Source: a virus. Taken from it: a stretch of 64,000 bases of DNA. The notes beneath the pieces are model-generated. The model searched no databases, was not told where the DNA came from, and saw only the letters and a list, made by a program, of their open reading frames with translations. Numbering within the stretch: position 1 is the first letter of the stretch; each line of letters begins with the position of its first letter. Shown piece by piece: positions 6,441 to 15,273 of this stretch. The stretch lies in IMG/VR virus record IMGVR_UViG_3300027082_000001, positions 1 to 64,000 of that record; one strand, 5' to 3'. Made by a program: the position numbers and the translations under genes.

Positions 6441-8795
6441 ATGAGTGAAGCTCATTTCCTTCAACCCATCAGCGAGCAGATCTGGAACCAAAAGTACCGT
6501 TTCAAAACGGATCGTGAAGGTTTCAATTCTGATCGAGATGTGGTTGATACATGGAGTCGAATTGCATCTGCCTGTGCAGATCTTCCTCCTCTCCACAACA
6601 ACTATGCAGAACGAGAAGCACTCGAACAACGCTTCTTCAAATCTTTGTATGGTTTCAAGTTCTTACCTGCTGGTCGGATCAATTCCGGTGCAGGTACAGG
6701 ACGCAACGTGACTCTGTTCAACTGCTATGTCATGGGAACCATCCCAGACAGTCTTGACGGTATCTTCGATATGCTCAAGGAAGCTGCTTTGACAATGCAG
6801 CAAGGTGGTGGAATCGGTTACGACTTTTCTACCCTTCGTCCGCAGGGGGCACCTGTGAAGGGCGTGGAGAGCTTCTCTAGCGGTCCTCTCACATTCATGG
6901 ATGTCTGGGATGCGATGTGTAAAACCATCATGTCTGCTGGTTCTCGTCGTGGAGCCATGATGGCTACCATGCGGTGTGATCATCCGGACATCATGGAATT
7001 CGTCCAAGCCAAGCAGGATCCTGCACGTCTTCGCAACTTTAACGTATCGGTGCTCTGTACTGATGAGTTCATGGAAGCGGTGGCTGCTGATTCTGACTGG
7101 GATCTCATGTTCAATGGCAAAGTCTATGAGACTATCAAAGCCAAAAAACTCTGGGATGCAATTCTGTGGAATACCTACAACTACGCTGAACCCGGTGTGA
7201 TCTTCATTGATCGCATTAACAAAGAGAACAACCTCTGGTTCCTTGAAACCATTGCCGCTACAAATCCATGCGGTGAGCAGCCGTTACCTCCTTATGGTGC
7301 ATGTTTGCTTGGTTCAGTGAATCTGGCAGCCCATGTCGTCTTTCCGTTCATCAAAGGACAGGCAGAGATAGACATGAACTCGCTGGAAGAATCTGTACGG
7401 ACTGGAGTGCGTCTTCTGGACAGTGTGGTAGAGACCAGCCTCTTCCCTCTGAAAGCACAACGAGACGAAGCACGCTTCAAGCGTCGCCAAGGCTTGGGTG
7501 TGACCGGACTGGCTGATGCTCTCTTCATGATTGGTGCAAAATATGGCAGTGAAAACGCTGTTCATTATACCAATATGATCATGAGAAATATTGCCATCTG
7601 GGCTTATGAAGAGTCCATTCAGATGGCACGGGAGATGGGTCCAGCACCTTGTCTTCAAAGCCTTGAAGCCCGTGAGAAGTTCATTCAATCTGGCTTCATG
7701 CAACGGATGCCACAGTACATCAAGGACGACATCCTTGAATGGGGTATCCGAAACTCTCACCTACTATCGGTGGCTCCCACAGGAACCATCAGCATGTATG
7801 CAGGCAATGTGAGTTCCGGGGGTGAGCCTATCTTCGCTCCTAGCTTTACTCGCAAGGTAACAAACGATGATGGAACCAAGCGAGAAGAGACAGTGTATGA
7901 CTACGCTGTTCTCAAATTCGAAGAGCACTTCGGTGAGAATGATAATCCCGACGCCATCTGGTGGTGGGAAAACTACATGGCAACGGCTCAGGATCTGACT
8001 CCTGAAGATCATATCGTCATGCAGGCTGTTCTCCAGAAGTGGGTGGACTCGTCCATTTCGAAAACTGTGAATTTGCCCAAGGATATCTCGTTCGAGAAGT
8101 TCAAAGCAGTCTACGACCATGCCTTCAAAACTGGCTGTAAAGGTTGCACAACCTACCGGCCAAATGACGTGACAGGATCCGTCTTGTCCGTTGAAACCAA
8201 AGAAAAAGAACCGGAAATTAAACCGGAAATCGTAGACAAAGAATACGATGGCGATATGCGGGTGATGGCTCGTCCTGCCGTAACTGATGGCTCTACTTAC
8301 AAGTGTCGTTGGGGTAAGGACAGCTACTATGTCACCTTCAACAACGTCGTGGACCCTGAACATGAATGGTTCATGCCTTTCGAGATCTTCATCAACAGTA
8401 AAAATGTCGAACATCACCAATGGACAATGGCTCTGACTCGAATGATCAGTGCAGTATTCCAACGAGGTGGAGATGTGAGATTTGTAGCTGAAGAACTCAA
8501 GCAAATCCATGATCCCAAAGGGGGTCAGTGGGTAGAAGGTCGGTACTGTCCTTCTTTGGTTGCTCTGATAGGCCAAAAGCTGTCAGAGCATCTAGACCTG
8601 ATCGGGTATCAATCGACCCCTGAAAGTCTACCATCTCCTGTGACCACCTCTTTCATCACGACAGAGGAAGATGCCAAGCAGTCGCCCGATACAAGCTATG
8701 TGCCTGATCAATGCTCAAACTGCAAAGGTTATAGCATGGTGAACCTTTCTGGATGCCCGACTTGTCAGGACTGTGGCTACAGCAAATGTGGCTAA
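6441..8795 (+). CDS. nrdJ: Ribonucleotide reductase, class II (adenosylcobalamin-dependent)
   Basis: A 784-residue enzyme that reduces ribonucleotides to deoxyribonucleotides using vitamin B12 as radical source. Evidence: the N-terminal Gly-rich substrate region (QQGGGIGYDFS), the active-site segment NPCGEQPLPPYGACLLGSVN with Cys277, the loop VAPTGTISMYAG, and a C-terminal Cys-rich tail (CxxC...CxxCxxC, residues 758-784) that would relay electrons from thioredoxin. No small subunit gene lies nearby, as expected for class II. The start at ATG 6441 follows AAGAGGT; the open frame upstream to 6252 overlaps the preceding gene. Class II enzymes are common in roseophages, whose hosts make B12. It works with the thioredoxin at 288. 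Confidence 0.95.
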   Translation: MSEAHFLQPISEQIWNQKYRFKTDREGFNSDRDVVDTWSRIASACADLPPLHNNYAEREALEQRFFKSLYGFKFLPAGRINSGAGTGRNVTLFNCYVMGTIPDSLDGIFDMLKEAALTMQQGGGIGYDFSTLRPQGAPVKGVESFSSGPLTFMDVWDAMCKTIMSAGSRRGAMMATMRCDHPDIMEFVQAKQDPARLRNFNVSVLCTDEFMEAVAADSDWDLMFNGKVYETIKAKKLWDAILWNTYNYAEPGVIFIDRINKENNLWFLETIAATNPCGEQPLPPYGACLLGSVNLAAHVVFPFIKGQAEIDMNSLEESVRTGVRLLDSVVETSLFPLKAQRDEARFKRRQGLGVTGLADALFMIGAKYGSENAVHYTNMIMRNIAIWAYEESIQMAREMGPAPCLQSLEAREKFIQSGFMQRMPQYIKDDILEWGIRNSHLLSVAPTGTISMYAGNVSSGGEPIFAPSFTRKVTNDDGTKREETVYDYAVLKFEEHFGENDNPDAIWWWENYMATAQDLTPEDHIVMQAVLQKWVDSSISKTVNLPKDISFEKFKAVYDHAFKTGCKGCTTYRPNDVTGSVLSVETKEKEPEIKPEIVDKEYDGDMRVMARPAVTDGSTYKCRWGKDSYYVTFNNVVDPEHEWFMPFEIFINSKNVEHHQWTMALTRMISAVFQRGGDVRFVAEELKQIHDPKGGQWVEGRYCPSLVALIGQKLSEHLDLIGYQSTPESLPSPVTTSFITTEEDAKQSPDTSYVPDQCSNCKGYSMVNLSGCPTCQDCGYSKCG

Positions 8796-8799
8796 GTTT

Positions 8800-8818
8800 G
8801 AGCTAATTCATTTAGCTC
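8800..8818 (+). other. Short hairpin after nrdJ
   Basis: GAGCTAA (8800-8806) pairs with TTAGCTC (8812-8818) around a 5-base loop. It starts 5 bases after the nrdJ stop and has no T tail, so it may stabilise the mRNA end rather than terminate. Confidence 0.4.
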
Positions 8819-8831
8819 TCCGAGGAAGATT

Positions 8832-8906
8832 ATGTTCCACCTATTCGGACGAACTTCACAAATCGTAGACGGGAATAGGGCCAGAGAAAACTGGACTTTC
8901 GTGTGA
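8832..8906 (+). CDS. Possible 24-residue peptide
   Basis: An ATG 5 bases after a GAGGAAG site opens a 24-codon frame that starts MFHLFGRTSQ and ends before the terminator at 8930. Only the ribosome site and its position in an otherwise empty 180-base gap support it. It could equally be a non-coding remnant. Confidence 0.3.
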   Translation: MFHLFGRTSQIVDGNRARENWTFV

Positions 8907-8929
8907 AAGCCACAAGAACCAAATCAACA

Positions 8930-8960
8930 CCCCTCATCTCTTCGGAGGTGAGGGGTTTTT
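8930..8960 (+). terminator. Rho-independent terminator with TTCG loop
   Basis: An 11-bp stem (8930-8940 with 8945-8955, one wobble) is capped by the stable TTCG tetraloop and followed by TTTTT. It separates the nrdJ unit from the replication cluster. Confidence 0.93.
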
Positions 8961-8975
8961 CTTCAAGAGGAAACC

Positions 8976-9344
8976 ATGATCGAAATCAGCTATGACAACG
9001 TGATGAATGGCCTGAATAAAGGTCTGCACATGATATGTGTTTGTCCAACTCAATATGAATCAGATCGACTTTACCGAAATGCACGAGAACTCTGGTACGT
9101 CAAAGGCTGGGCTATTTGTAAAAATGTCGAACGTTCCATTGAGTATGGCCCGGAAGGTTTTCCCAGAGTGTCTATAAGATTCAAGTCTTTGAACTCCTGT
9201 AGACAAAATTCTTGGAAAGGTTCTCGTAGAATTTTTCTGTTACATCCCGACTTCAATTCAGAAACTCTCAGTAGTCAAGAAGAACAAATGATCTCTGAGC
9301 TTCACCAACATAACATGAGGGATCTCGAACAATGGCGAGCCTAA
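8976..9344 (+). CDS. Hypothetical protein
   Basis: A 122-residue protein with ribosome site AAGAGG before ATG 8976, and its end overlapping the helicase gene by 13 bases. It contains several basic and aromatic residues and the segment GLHMICVCPTQYESDRLYRNA, which could be a beta strand-helix unit. No motif I can name. It is the first gene of the replication cluster after the terminator at 8930-8960. Confidence 0.7.
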   Translation: MIEISYDNVMNGLNKGLHMICVCPTQYESDRLYRNARELWYVKGWAICKNVERSIEYGPEGFPRVSIRFKSLNSCRQNSWKGSRRIFLLHPDFNSETLSSQEEQMISELHQHNMRDLEQWRA

Positions 9345-10609
9345 ACCAAGAACAACGAGATGCTTTTGCAGACGTACTAGCTTTCATCAATGACCCATCA
9401 CGGAAATTCCACCGGGTTTCAGGTGGTGCTGGAACAGGCAAGAGCTTCTTCATCTCTAAAGTAGCAGATGACATCCTAAAGCACAAAGGACCACATTCCA
9501 ATCTGGTCCACGTCGCTATCACAGCCACCACAAATAAAGCAGCAGCGGTCCTCAAAGGGTCAATGCAGCACCGTCGGGCTGCCATTCAGACCATCTACAG
9601 CTATATGAATCTCCGGATTAAGAATGACTTCAACACAGGTGAGCAGCGGGTGATTCCAACTCCCAAATGGGAAGTCCATGACCGCACTCTGATCATCGTG
9701 GATGAAGCTTCAATGGTGAATCGGACTCTGTACGATTACATCGACAAAGGTACGACCAGTTCCTGTAAGATCTTGTTCGTCGGTGACAAAAACCAACTTG
9801 CCCCGGTTAAGGAAAATATCTCCCCGGTGTATGCTAAGAACAAGACAGAGAGTATGCTGATTCAGCCTGTTCGTCAGGAAAACCAACAAGCTCTAATGGA
9901 TCTCGCAGAGATAGCCAAGCAAACAGTCTTAACTGGTGAGTTCTTCCCTATTGAAGAAGTCCCCGGTGTGATTGACTTCGTGAATGGGAACCAAATGAAA
10001 GGTATTCTTGAGAGAGACTATAATCAAGAAGACTCCAAGCGTCGTATCCTCTGCTACACCAACGAACGGGTTAGGGATTACAATCTCTATGTCCGTGAAC
10101 TTCGTGGTTATACTCAACACTACGAAGTAGGTGAAATGCTCACCAACAATTCCAGTGCTGAACTGGTGGATAAAACTCGTCTCTATACCGATCAGGTTGT
10201 GGAAGTGATTGAACGTGGTGACGAATATCAGAATGATCAAATTATTCCCAATCACAGTCTGGACATGATTGATCTCGTGGTTCGAGATCCTGAGACTTTA
10301 GCTATTTATGAAGTCACAGTCACAGCAGATCCAAACGACCGTGAAGAAGTCCTGAAATACTGGAAGTCCCGGAAGAAGTGGGATCGGTTTTTCAAGTTCC
10401 GTGATCACCATCCAGATCTTCGTAGTGTAGCAGCCAGTACTACTCACAAAGCACAAGGTTCTACTTATGATGATGTCATTGTAGACCTTGGTGACATCGG
10501 AAAGTGTACCCAGCCTGAGATGGCAGCACGTCTTCAGTACGTGGCTCTTACTCGTCCCAAAAACCGCCTCTTCATCCGAGGCAAACTCCCAGAAAGGTTT
10601 TTCAAATGA
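9332..10609 (+). CDS. SF1B DNA helicase, Dda/RecD-like
   Basis: A 425-residue protein with the helicase motifs in order: Walker A GGAGTGKS (31-38), Walker B IIVDEASM, motif III GDKNQLAPV, a Gln/Arg motif (PVRQEN), then STTHKAQGSTYDDV and YVALTRPKNRL near the C-terminus. This pattern is that of Dda/RecD-type 5'-3' helicases. Its length matches T4 Dda (about 440 residues). N4-like phages carry such a helicase in their replication region, and N4 gp42 is the likely counterpart. It probably unwinds DNA for the phage polymerase encoded 0.7 kb downstream. It overlaps both flanking genes. Confidence 0.9.
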   Translation: MASLNQEQRDAFADVLAFINDPSRKFHRVSGGAGTGKSFFISKVADDILKHKGPHSNLVHVAITATTNKAAAVLKGSMQHRRAAIQTIYSYMNLRIKNDFNTGEQRVIPTPKWEVHDRTLIIVDEASMVNRTLYDYIDKGTTSSCKILFVGDKNQLAPVKENISPVYAKNKTESMLIQPVRQENQQALMDLAEIAKQTVLTGEFFPIEEVPGVIDFVNGNQMKGILERDYNQEDSKRRILCYTNERVRDYNLYVRELRGYTQHYEVGEMLTNNSSAELVDKTRLYTDQVVEVIERGDEYQNDQIIPNHSLDMIDLVVRDPETLAIYEVTVTADPNDREEVLKYWKSRKKWDRFFKFRDHHPDLRSVAASTTHKAQGSTYDDVIVDLGDIGKCTQPEMAARLQYVALTRPKNRLFIRGKLPERFFK

Positions 10610-10908
10610 GCGAAATGGAAATGTGCGTATGTCGATTCGAAGAAGCCGATGATCAAACCATCTTCCCAGAAGACACCGATGACTTCTACGACATGGAAAA
10701 AGAACACGGCTGTCATTACGTCCGTGTGAACGGGAAAATTTTCAAATTCTGGAGTGTCCTCGACGTGGACTACTACGGTTTCCAGACCACACTGCCAGCA
10801 CAGGATGGCCCTGTCATTCTGGCTGCGTGGTATAATGGTGGAGCCGGGATACATGAAGTCGTGGAAGAGACAATCAAGGATCTTCTGAATGATCAGCAAA
10901 GCGACTGA
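10606..10908 (+). CDS. Hypothetical acidic protein
   Basis: A 100-residue protein rich in Asp and Glu near the N-terminus (EEADDQTIFPEDTDDFYDME). It starts by ATGA overlap with the helicase stop, so it is translationally coupled. No known motif. Its acidity and position in the replication operon would suit a small accessory or inhibitor protein, but that is speculation. Confidence 0.7.
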   Translation: MSEMEMCVCRFEEADDQTIFPEDTDDFYDMEKEHGCHYVRVNGKIFKFWSVLDVDYYGFQTTLPAQDGPVILAAWYNGGAGIHEVVEETIKDLLNDQQSD

Positions 10909-11293
10909 TTCGTTTACTCAGCGAATCTGGATGGCAGGTAACTACGCCAATGCGGAAGAGATCTGTCGAACATTCTGTGAACAAGGGATGTGTGTCTCCA
11001 TCAGCCCAGCCAACTACATCTATACAAGTGGAGAAGAAGCTGGGTTTGTGGTGACTCTCATCAACTATGCCAGATTCCCAAAAGACCCTGTTTTTTTGAA
11101 GGATCTGGCATTTTGCCTTGCCCTAGATCTCATGAACGGACTACACCAACAGTCCTTCTCGATTGAAGGACCAGAGGAGACTCTGTTTTTCTCAAAAAGA
11201 CCTGAAGATGAACAGAAAGCAATGTCAGAAACAGATCGCTGTCCTTACTGTGGAAAACCCGGTCCACCTTGTTTCAATTGCTCAAAGCCATGA
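10889..11293 (+). CDS. Hypothetical protein with C-terminal zinc ribbon
   Basis: A 134-residue protein; its last 20 residues hold CPYCGKPGPPCFNC, a CxxC...CxxC arrangement typical of a small zinc ribbon. The first 100 residues are unrecognised. ATG 10889 lies inside the end of the preceding gene (20-base overlap). Zinc ribbons of this sort bind nucleic acid or partner proteins. The gene directly precedes the DNA polymerase. Confidence 0.7.
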   Translation: MISKATDSFTQRIWMAGNYANAEEICRTFCEQGMCVSISPANYIYTSGEEAGFVVTLINYARFPKDPVFLKDLAFCLALDLMNGLHQQSFSIEGPEETLFFSKRPEDEQKAMSETDRCPYCGKPGPPCFNCSKP

Positions 11294-11301
11294 GGTAAAC
11301 T

Positions 11302-13917
11302 ATGCACTACGAAATCATTGGCAAAGGTGGTCCTGCTCGCATCGCTATCTTGGTTCCACGTATCCAGAAGAATGAGGTGATCAAACACTACATGCCAGTG
11401 CTTTCGCAGATAAATGAGGAGGTCATGATCTGTGACCTCTTCATCGACCGAAAGAAGAAAAAGACATCCAACTCCAACATCAAGGAATATCTTGATGATC
11501 TTCTGCCAAATCTGGCAGCCGCTGGGATTGAGATGCTGATTGTAACCCAGCCCGATTACTTTAAAGTACTGACAAAACAAGGAAAAACAGATGCAAACAT
11601 CGGTGATATCTTTGATTCGGTTGCTGGTTTCAAAGCAACCTACTGCCCTAACTACACCCGTATTTTCTACGACCCGGAAAAGACCAAAGCAAAGGTTGAT
11701 CAATCACTCCGGGCCGTTACCCACTACTTCGGAGGAACCCATCAGAAGGTCGGATCTTCTATCATCCATGGAGCCACGTATCCATCTACGCTGAAAGACA
11801 AGCTCGATTGGCTGGACAAGCTGATCAAGATGGATGTGGATCTCTCCTGTGATATCGAAGGCTTCTCTTTGAAGCACTACGATGCAGGGATCGGTACAAT
11901 CACATTTTGCTGGGACGAACATAACGGCATAGCCTTTGAGGTGGACAACACTCGAACCAAGAAAGAAGATCCAGTCATTCGACAGGCACTGCGGAGGTTC
12001 TTCGAGAACTTCAAGCGCAGGATGATCTATCATAATGCCTGCTACGACGTGTACGTGTTGATCTTCCAGTTGTTCATGGACAATATCTTGGATCAGGAAG
12101 GTCTCCTCGAAGGTTTGGAGGTGATGCTGAGTAACTGGGAAGACTCCCAACTCATCACCTATCTCGCTACGAACTCCTGTGCTGGCAATGAGTTAGGTCT
12201 CAAAGCTCAAGCACAGGAGTTCGCTGGTAACTATGCCGTCGAAGAGATCAACGACATCACCCAAATCCCACTGAATAATCTTTTGAAGTACAACCTCGTT
12301 GATGGTCTCAGCACTTGGTACGTGTATAACAAGCACTACCCAACCATGATTGCTGACCAGCAGATGGAGACCTACCAGCACTTCAAAGAGTGGGCAGTGG
12401 ATATCATTCAGATGCAGTTGACCGGGCTTCCGGTGAACATGGAGAAAGTCGAAGCTCTCGACAAACTCCTAAACCAAGAGTCAGATCACTGTGTCTTTAA
12501 GATGAAATACACCAAGATCGTTCAAGGGTTTGTGTATCAGCTTGAGGAAGATGCTCTCAAGAAGAAGAACGAGAAGCTGAAGACCAAAATTGTCACTCGT
12601 GCTGACCTTGGATCGACCAAAGATCTCGTGGTTGAATTCAATCCGGGATCTGCTCCACAGCTTCAAAAACTGTTGTATTCCAAGGAGTTTCTTAGTTTGC
12701 CAGTCCTCGATCTGACAGACTCTGGACTTCCATCTACAGGTGCAGACACACTGGAGAAACTGCTTCAGCAGAACATCACTGAGGAAACCAAAGAATTCCT
12801 CAACATCCTATTGAAGTACAAGGCCAGTGCAATCATCATCAGCACATTCATCCCGGCATTCCTGAAAGCATGTCCGGGACCAGATGGATGGCATTACCTG
12901 TTTGGTAATTTCCGACTGGGTGGAACTCTTTCTGGTCGGTTGTCATCAAACAACCCCAATCTCCAGAACATTCCGAGCAGTGCAGGTGGTCCGCTGAAGA
13001 GCAGACTTGCCAAGCTGATCAAAGAATGTTTTGAAGCTCCTCCCGGATGGCTCTTTGTAGGTCTGGACTTCGATTCACTCGAAGACCGGATCTCTGCATT
13101 GCAGACGAAGGATCCTGAGAAGCTGAAGGTTTATACTGACGGCTACGATGGTCACTCTCTGAGAGCCTACGGGTACTTCAGTGATCAGATGCCAGACATC
13201 GACCCTACGTCGGTGGAAAGCATCAACAGCATCGCCAAGAAGTATAAGCCACTGCGTCAGGAATCGAAGGCTCCAACCTTTGCTCTGACCTATCAGGGTA
13301 CATTCCACACGCTGATGACGAACTGTGGTTTCAGCAAGGAGAAGGCTCAAATGATCGAGTCCAAGTACAAGAAGATGTACAAAGTCTCGATTGACTACGT
13401 GAACCAGAAACTGGAGCAAGCGACTCACGATGGCTATATCACAGTGGCCTTCGGACTGCGTGTACGGACACCTCTGTTGAAGCAGACTATTCTTGGTACA
13501 GGAAAGACCCCCAAGGAGGCAGCAGCAGAGGGCAGGACAGCAGGTAACGCCATGGGCCAGAGCTACTGTATGCTCAACTCACGGGCTGCCTGTGCCTTTC
13601 TCAAGAAGGCTCGTAAGTCCAAGCACCGTCTGGACATCAAACCATGTGCTCATATTCATGATGCTCAGTATTACCTCGTTCGTGACGGAGCGTATGAAGC
13701 ACTCATGTATCTGAACACCGAACTTCCCAAAGAAGTCTCGTGGCAAGATGATCCTGAGATCTGGCACGATGAAGTAAAACTCTCTGGTTCAGTGGAGATC
13801 TTCTATCCGAACTGGAACCATGGTTTCGACATCCCCAATACAGCGAATGAGAACACGATCAAAAACAAGATCAAAGAACATCTCGCTGACCTCAAAGAGA
13901 AAGGTATCGCAGCATGA
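11302..13917 (+). CDS. DNA polymerase, family A, with 3'-5' exonuclease
   Basis: An 871-residue replicative polymerase. The exonuclease domain has the DxE motif at Asp184/Glu186 and a later Exo II-like NACYD. The polymerase domain has SGRLSSNNPNLQNIPSS, motif A with Asp589 (GLDFDSLEDR), motif B RQESKAPTFALTY (Arg652, Lys656, Phe660) and motif C HIHDAQYY (His786, Asp787). Phe660 corresponds to E. coli Pol I Phe762. Oddities: motif C is His-Asp-Ala instead of the usual His-Asp-Glu, and motif A has DFDSLEDR where most have DYSQIELR. The ribosome site is AGGT at 11292. It sits where N4 has gp39, amid other replication genes, and ends in an ATGA overlap. Confidence 0.95.
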   Translation: MHYEIIGKGGPARIAILVPRIQKNEVIKHYMPVLSQINEEVMICDLFIDRKKKKTSNSNIKEYLDDLLPNLAAAGIEMLIVTQPDYFKVLTKQGKTDANIGDIFDSVAGFKATYCPNYTRIFYDPEKTKAKVDQSLRAVTHYFGGTHQKVGSSIIHGATYPSTLKDKLDWLDKLIKMDVDLSCDIEGFSLKHYDAGIGTITFCWDEHNGIAFEVDNTRTKKEDPVIRQALRRFFENFKRRMIYHNACYDVYVLIFQLFMDNILDQEGLLEGLEVMLSNWEDSQLITYLATNSCAGNELGLKAQAQEFAGNYAVEEINDITQIPLNNLLKYNLVDGLSTWYVYNKHYPTMIADQQMETYQHFKEWAVDIIQMQLTGLPVNMEKVEALDKLLNQESDHCVFKMKYTKIVQGFVYQLEEDALKKKNEKLKTKIVTRADLGSTKDLVVEFNPGSAPQLQKLLYSKEFLSLPVLDLTDSGLPSTGADTLEKLLQQNITEETKEFLNILLKYKASAIIISTFIPAFLKACPGPDGWHYLFGNFRLGGTLSGRLSSNNPNLQNIPSSAGGPLKSRLAKLIKECFEAPPGWLFVGLDFDSLEDRISALQTKDPEKLKVYTDGYDGHSLRAYGYFSDQMPDIDPTSVESINSIAKKYKPLRQESKAPTFALTYQGTFHTLMTNCGFSKEKAQMIESKYKKMYKVSIDYVNQKLEQATHDGYITVAFGLRVRTPLLKQTILGTGKTPKEAAAEGRTAGNAMGQSYCMLNSRAACAFLKKARKSKHRLDIKPCAHIHDAQYYLVRDGAYEALMYLNTELPKEVSWQDDPEIWHDEVKLSGSVEIFYPNWNHGFDIPNTANENTIKNKIKEHLADLKEKGIAA

Positions 13918-14102
13918 ATTTCATCTCTGTGGCTAACATCAAATACGTGGACTCGGAAAACTTTGAAGAAGTCAGAGGCTATGACGATCTTACCGTCCAA
14001 ACCAACTGTTTCATCTTCCAGTGGTTCGAGTCTCAACAAACCTTGGTCATCCCAATGCACCGGATTGATTACCTCACCACATCTCAGGAGGAAGATTCAT
14101 GA
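13914..14102 (+). CDS. Hypothetical small protein
   Basis: A 62-residue protein, started by ATGA overlap with the polymerase stop and ended by ATGA overlap with the next gene. The sequence looks like a compact beta-rich domain ending in an acidic tail (QEEDS). No family recognised. The tight coupling makes it a credible gene. Confidence 0.65.
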   Translation: MNFISVANIKYVDSENFEEVRGYDDLTVQTNCFIFQWFESQQTLVIPMHRIDYLTTSQEEDS

Positions 14103-14281
14103 GTCAGAAAGTCTATAAAAAAGGCTATATGCAAGCTCTAACTGATCTCGAAAAGAAGTTGGACAACGCCATAGCTAACGAAGGAGGTGTTCATTTCGGT
14201 AAGCACTTCGTTCTCAATGTCCACTGGGATCCTGAGATTCGTGACCAAATTGAAGAACTCAAAACGGAGTTTCGCAGATGA
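14099..14281 (+). CDS. Hypothetical small protein
   Basis: A 60-residue, mostly helical, charged protein preceded by AGGAGG and coupled by ATGA overlaps at both ends. No motif recognised. It lies between the polymerase and the PD-(D/E)XK nuclease. Confidence 0.65.
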   Translation: MSQKVYKKGYMQALTDLEKKLDNAIANEGGVHFGKHFVLNVHWDPEIRDQIEELKTEFRR

Positions 14282-15273
14282 AACAGCTGACCAACAACCA
14301 TCAGATCGACCTACCCATTGCAGTCTGGCTTCTTCAGCAGGGCTACTATTCTGGAGCAGATGTCGCTCCAGAAGGAGAGTTGATCAGCGTCACAACCCTG
14401 ATGAAACCGACTCGTCGGTTGATTCTGGAACGTCAGGTAGACCAGAGCCACGAGGTAATGGACGTATCTGATCTGATTGCCTCGCGGGTGGGTCATGGTC
14501 TTCATGATTCCATCGAGCGAGCATGGACTGAGGGCGACTGGAAAGGGGCCATGCGGAGGCTTCGCTATCCCCAGTCAGTGATTGATCGTGTAAAGATCAA
14601 TCCAGATCCTTCGGAGGTTGGTGAGAACGATATTCCCATCTTCTTGGAGCAGCGCCGATTCAAGGAAATCGGGGGTATTGTTCTCACTGGCCAACTGGAT
14701 TTTGCCATCAATGGGGCATACCGTGATGTAAAGACCACTTCTACTTTCAGTTATACTTCTGGATCCAAGGATAAAGATTACATTCTCCAAGGCTCCATGT
14801 ATCGCTACATCATGCCGGAACTGATCTGGCAGGATACCATGAGGATCGAGTTCATCTTCACCGACTGGCAGAAGTATCGAGCCAAAGGAGATCAGAACTA
14901 TCCTCAAGCGAAAGTAGCTCACAAAGAATTCCCTCTAATGTCTGAAGCTGAGACAGAAGAGTGGATCCTCGACAAGCTGGCTGACATCAAGAAGAATGCC
15001 AAACACACGAACAATCAGTCTAAGATGGTTCGATGCACTGATGAAGAACTGTGGAAGCAATCGGATCAGTACAAGTATTACGCCAATTCCGAAACAGCGA
15101 AGAAGGGTGGGCGTGCTCAAAAGACATTTGCCAATCTGGCAGATGCAGAACTCCACAAAAAAGAGAAAGGCAAAGGCACTATCGTCACTGTCAAAGGTGA
15201 AGTGAAAGCCTGCGACTATTGCCCTGCTTTCTCGGTCTGTGAACAACGCAAGGAGTATTTTCCAGATGTCTAA
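14278..15273 (+). CDS. PD-(D/E)XK (RecB/Cas4-like) nuclease with cysteine cluster
   Basis: A 331-residue protein. The nuclease signature is Asp141 (GQLDFAI) followed by Asp150-Val-Lys152 (YRDVKTT), the D...(D/E)xK metal site of RecB-family exonucleases. Near the C-terminus, CDYCPAFSVC gives three closely spaced cysteines, as in Cas4/AddB-type Fe-S nucleases, where a fourth Cys often lies at a distance. It probably processes DNA ends in replication or recombination. It lies between DNA polymerase and primase and is coupled to both by overlaps. Family placement is firm; the Fe-S cluster is inference from spacing alone. Confidence 0.8.
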   Translation: MKQLTNNHQIDLPIAVWLLQQGYYSGADVAPEGELISVTTLMKPTRRLILERQVDQSHEVMDVSDLIASRVGHGLHDSIERAWTEGDWKGAMRRLRYPQSVIDRVKINPDPSEVGENDIPIFLEQRRFKEIGGIVLTGQLDFAINGAYRDVKTTSTFSYTSGSKDKDYILQGSMYRYIMPELIWQDTMRIEFIFTDWQKYRAKGDQNYPQAKVAHKEFPLMSEAETEEWILDKLADIKKNAKHTNNQSKMVRCTDEELWKQSDQYKYYANSETAKKGGRAQKTFANLADAELHKKEKGKGTIVTVKGEVKACDYCPAFSVCEQRKEYFPDV

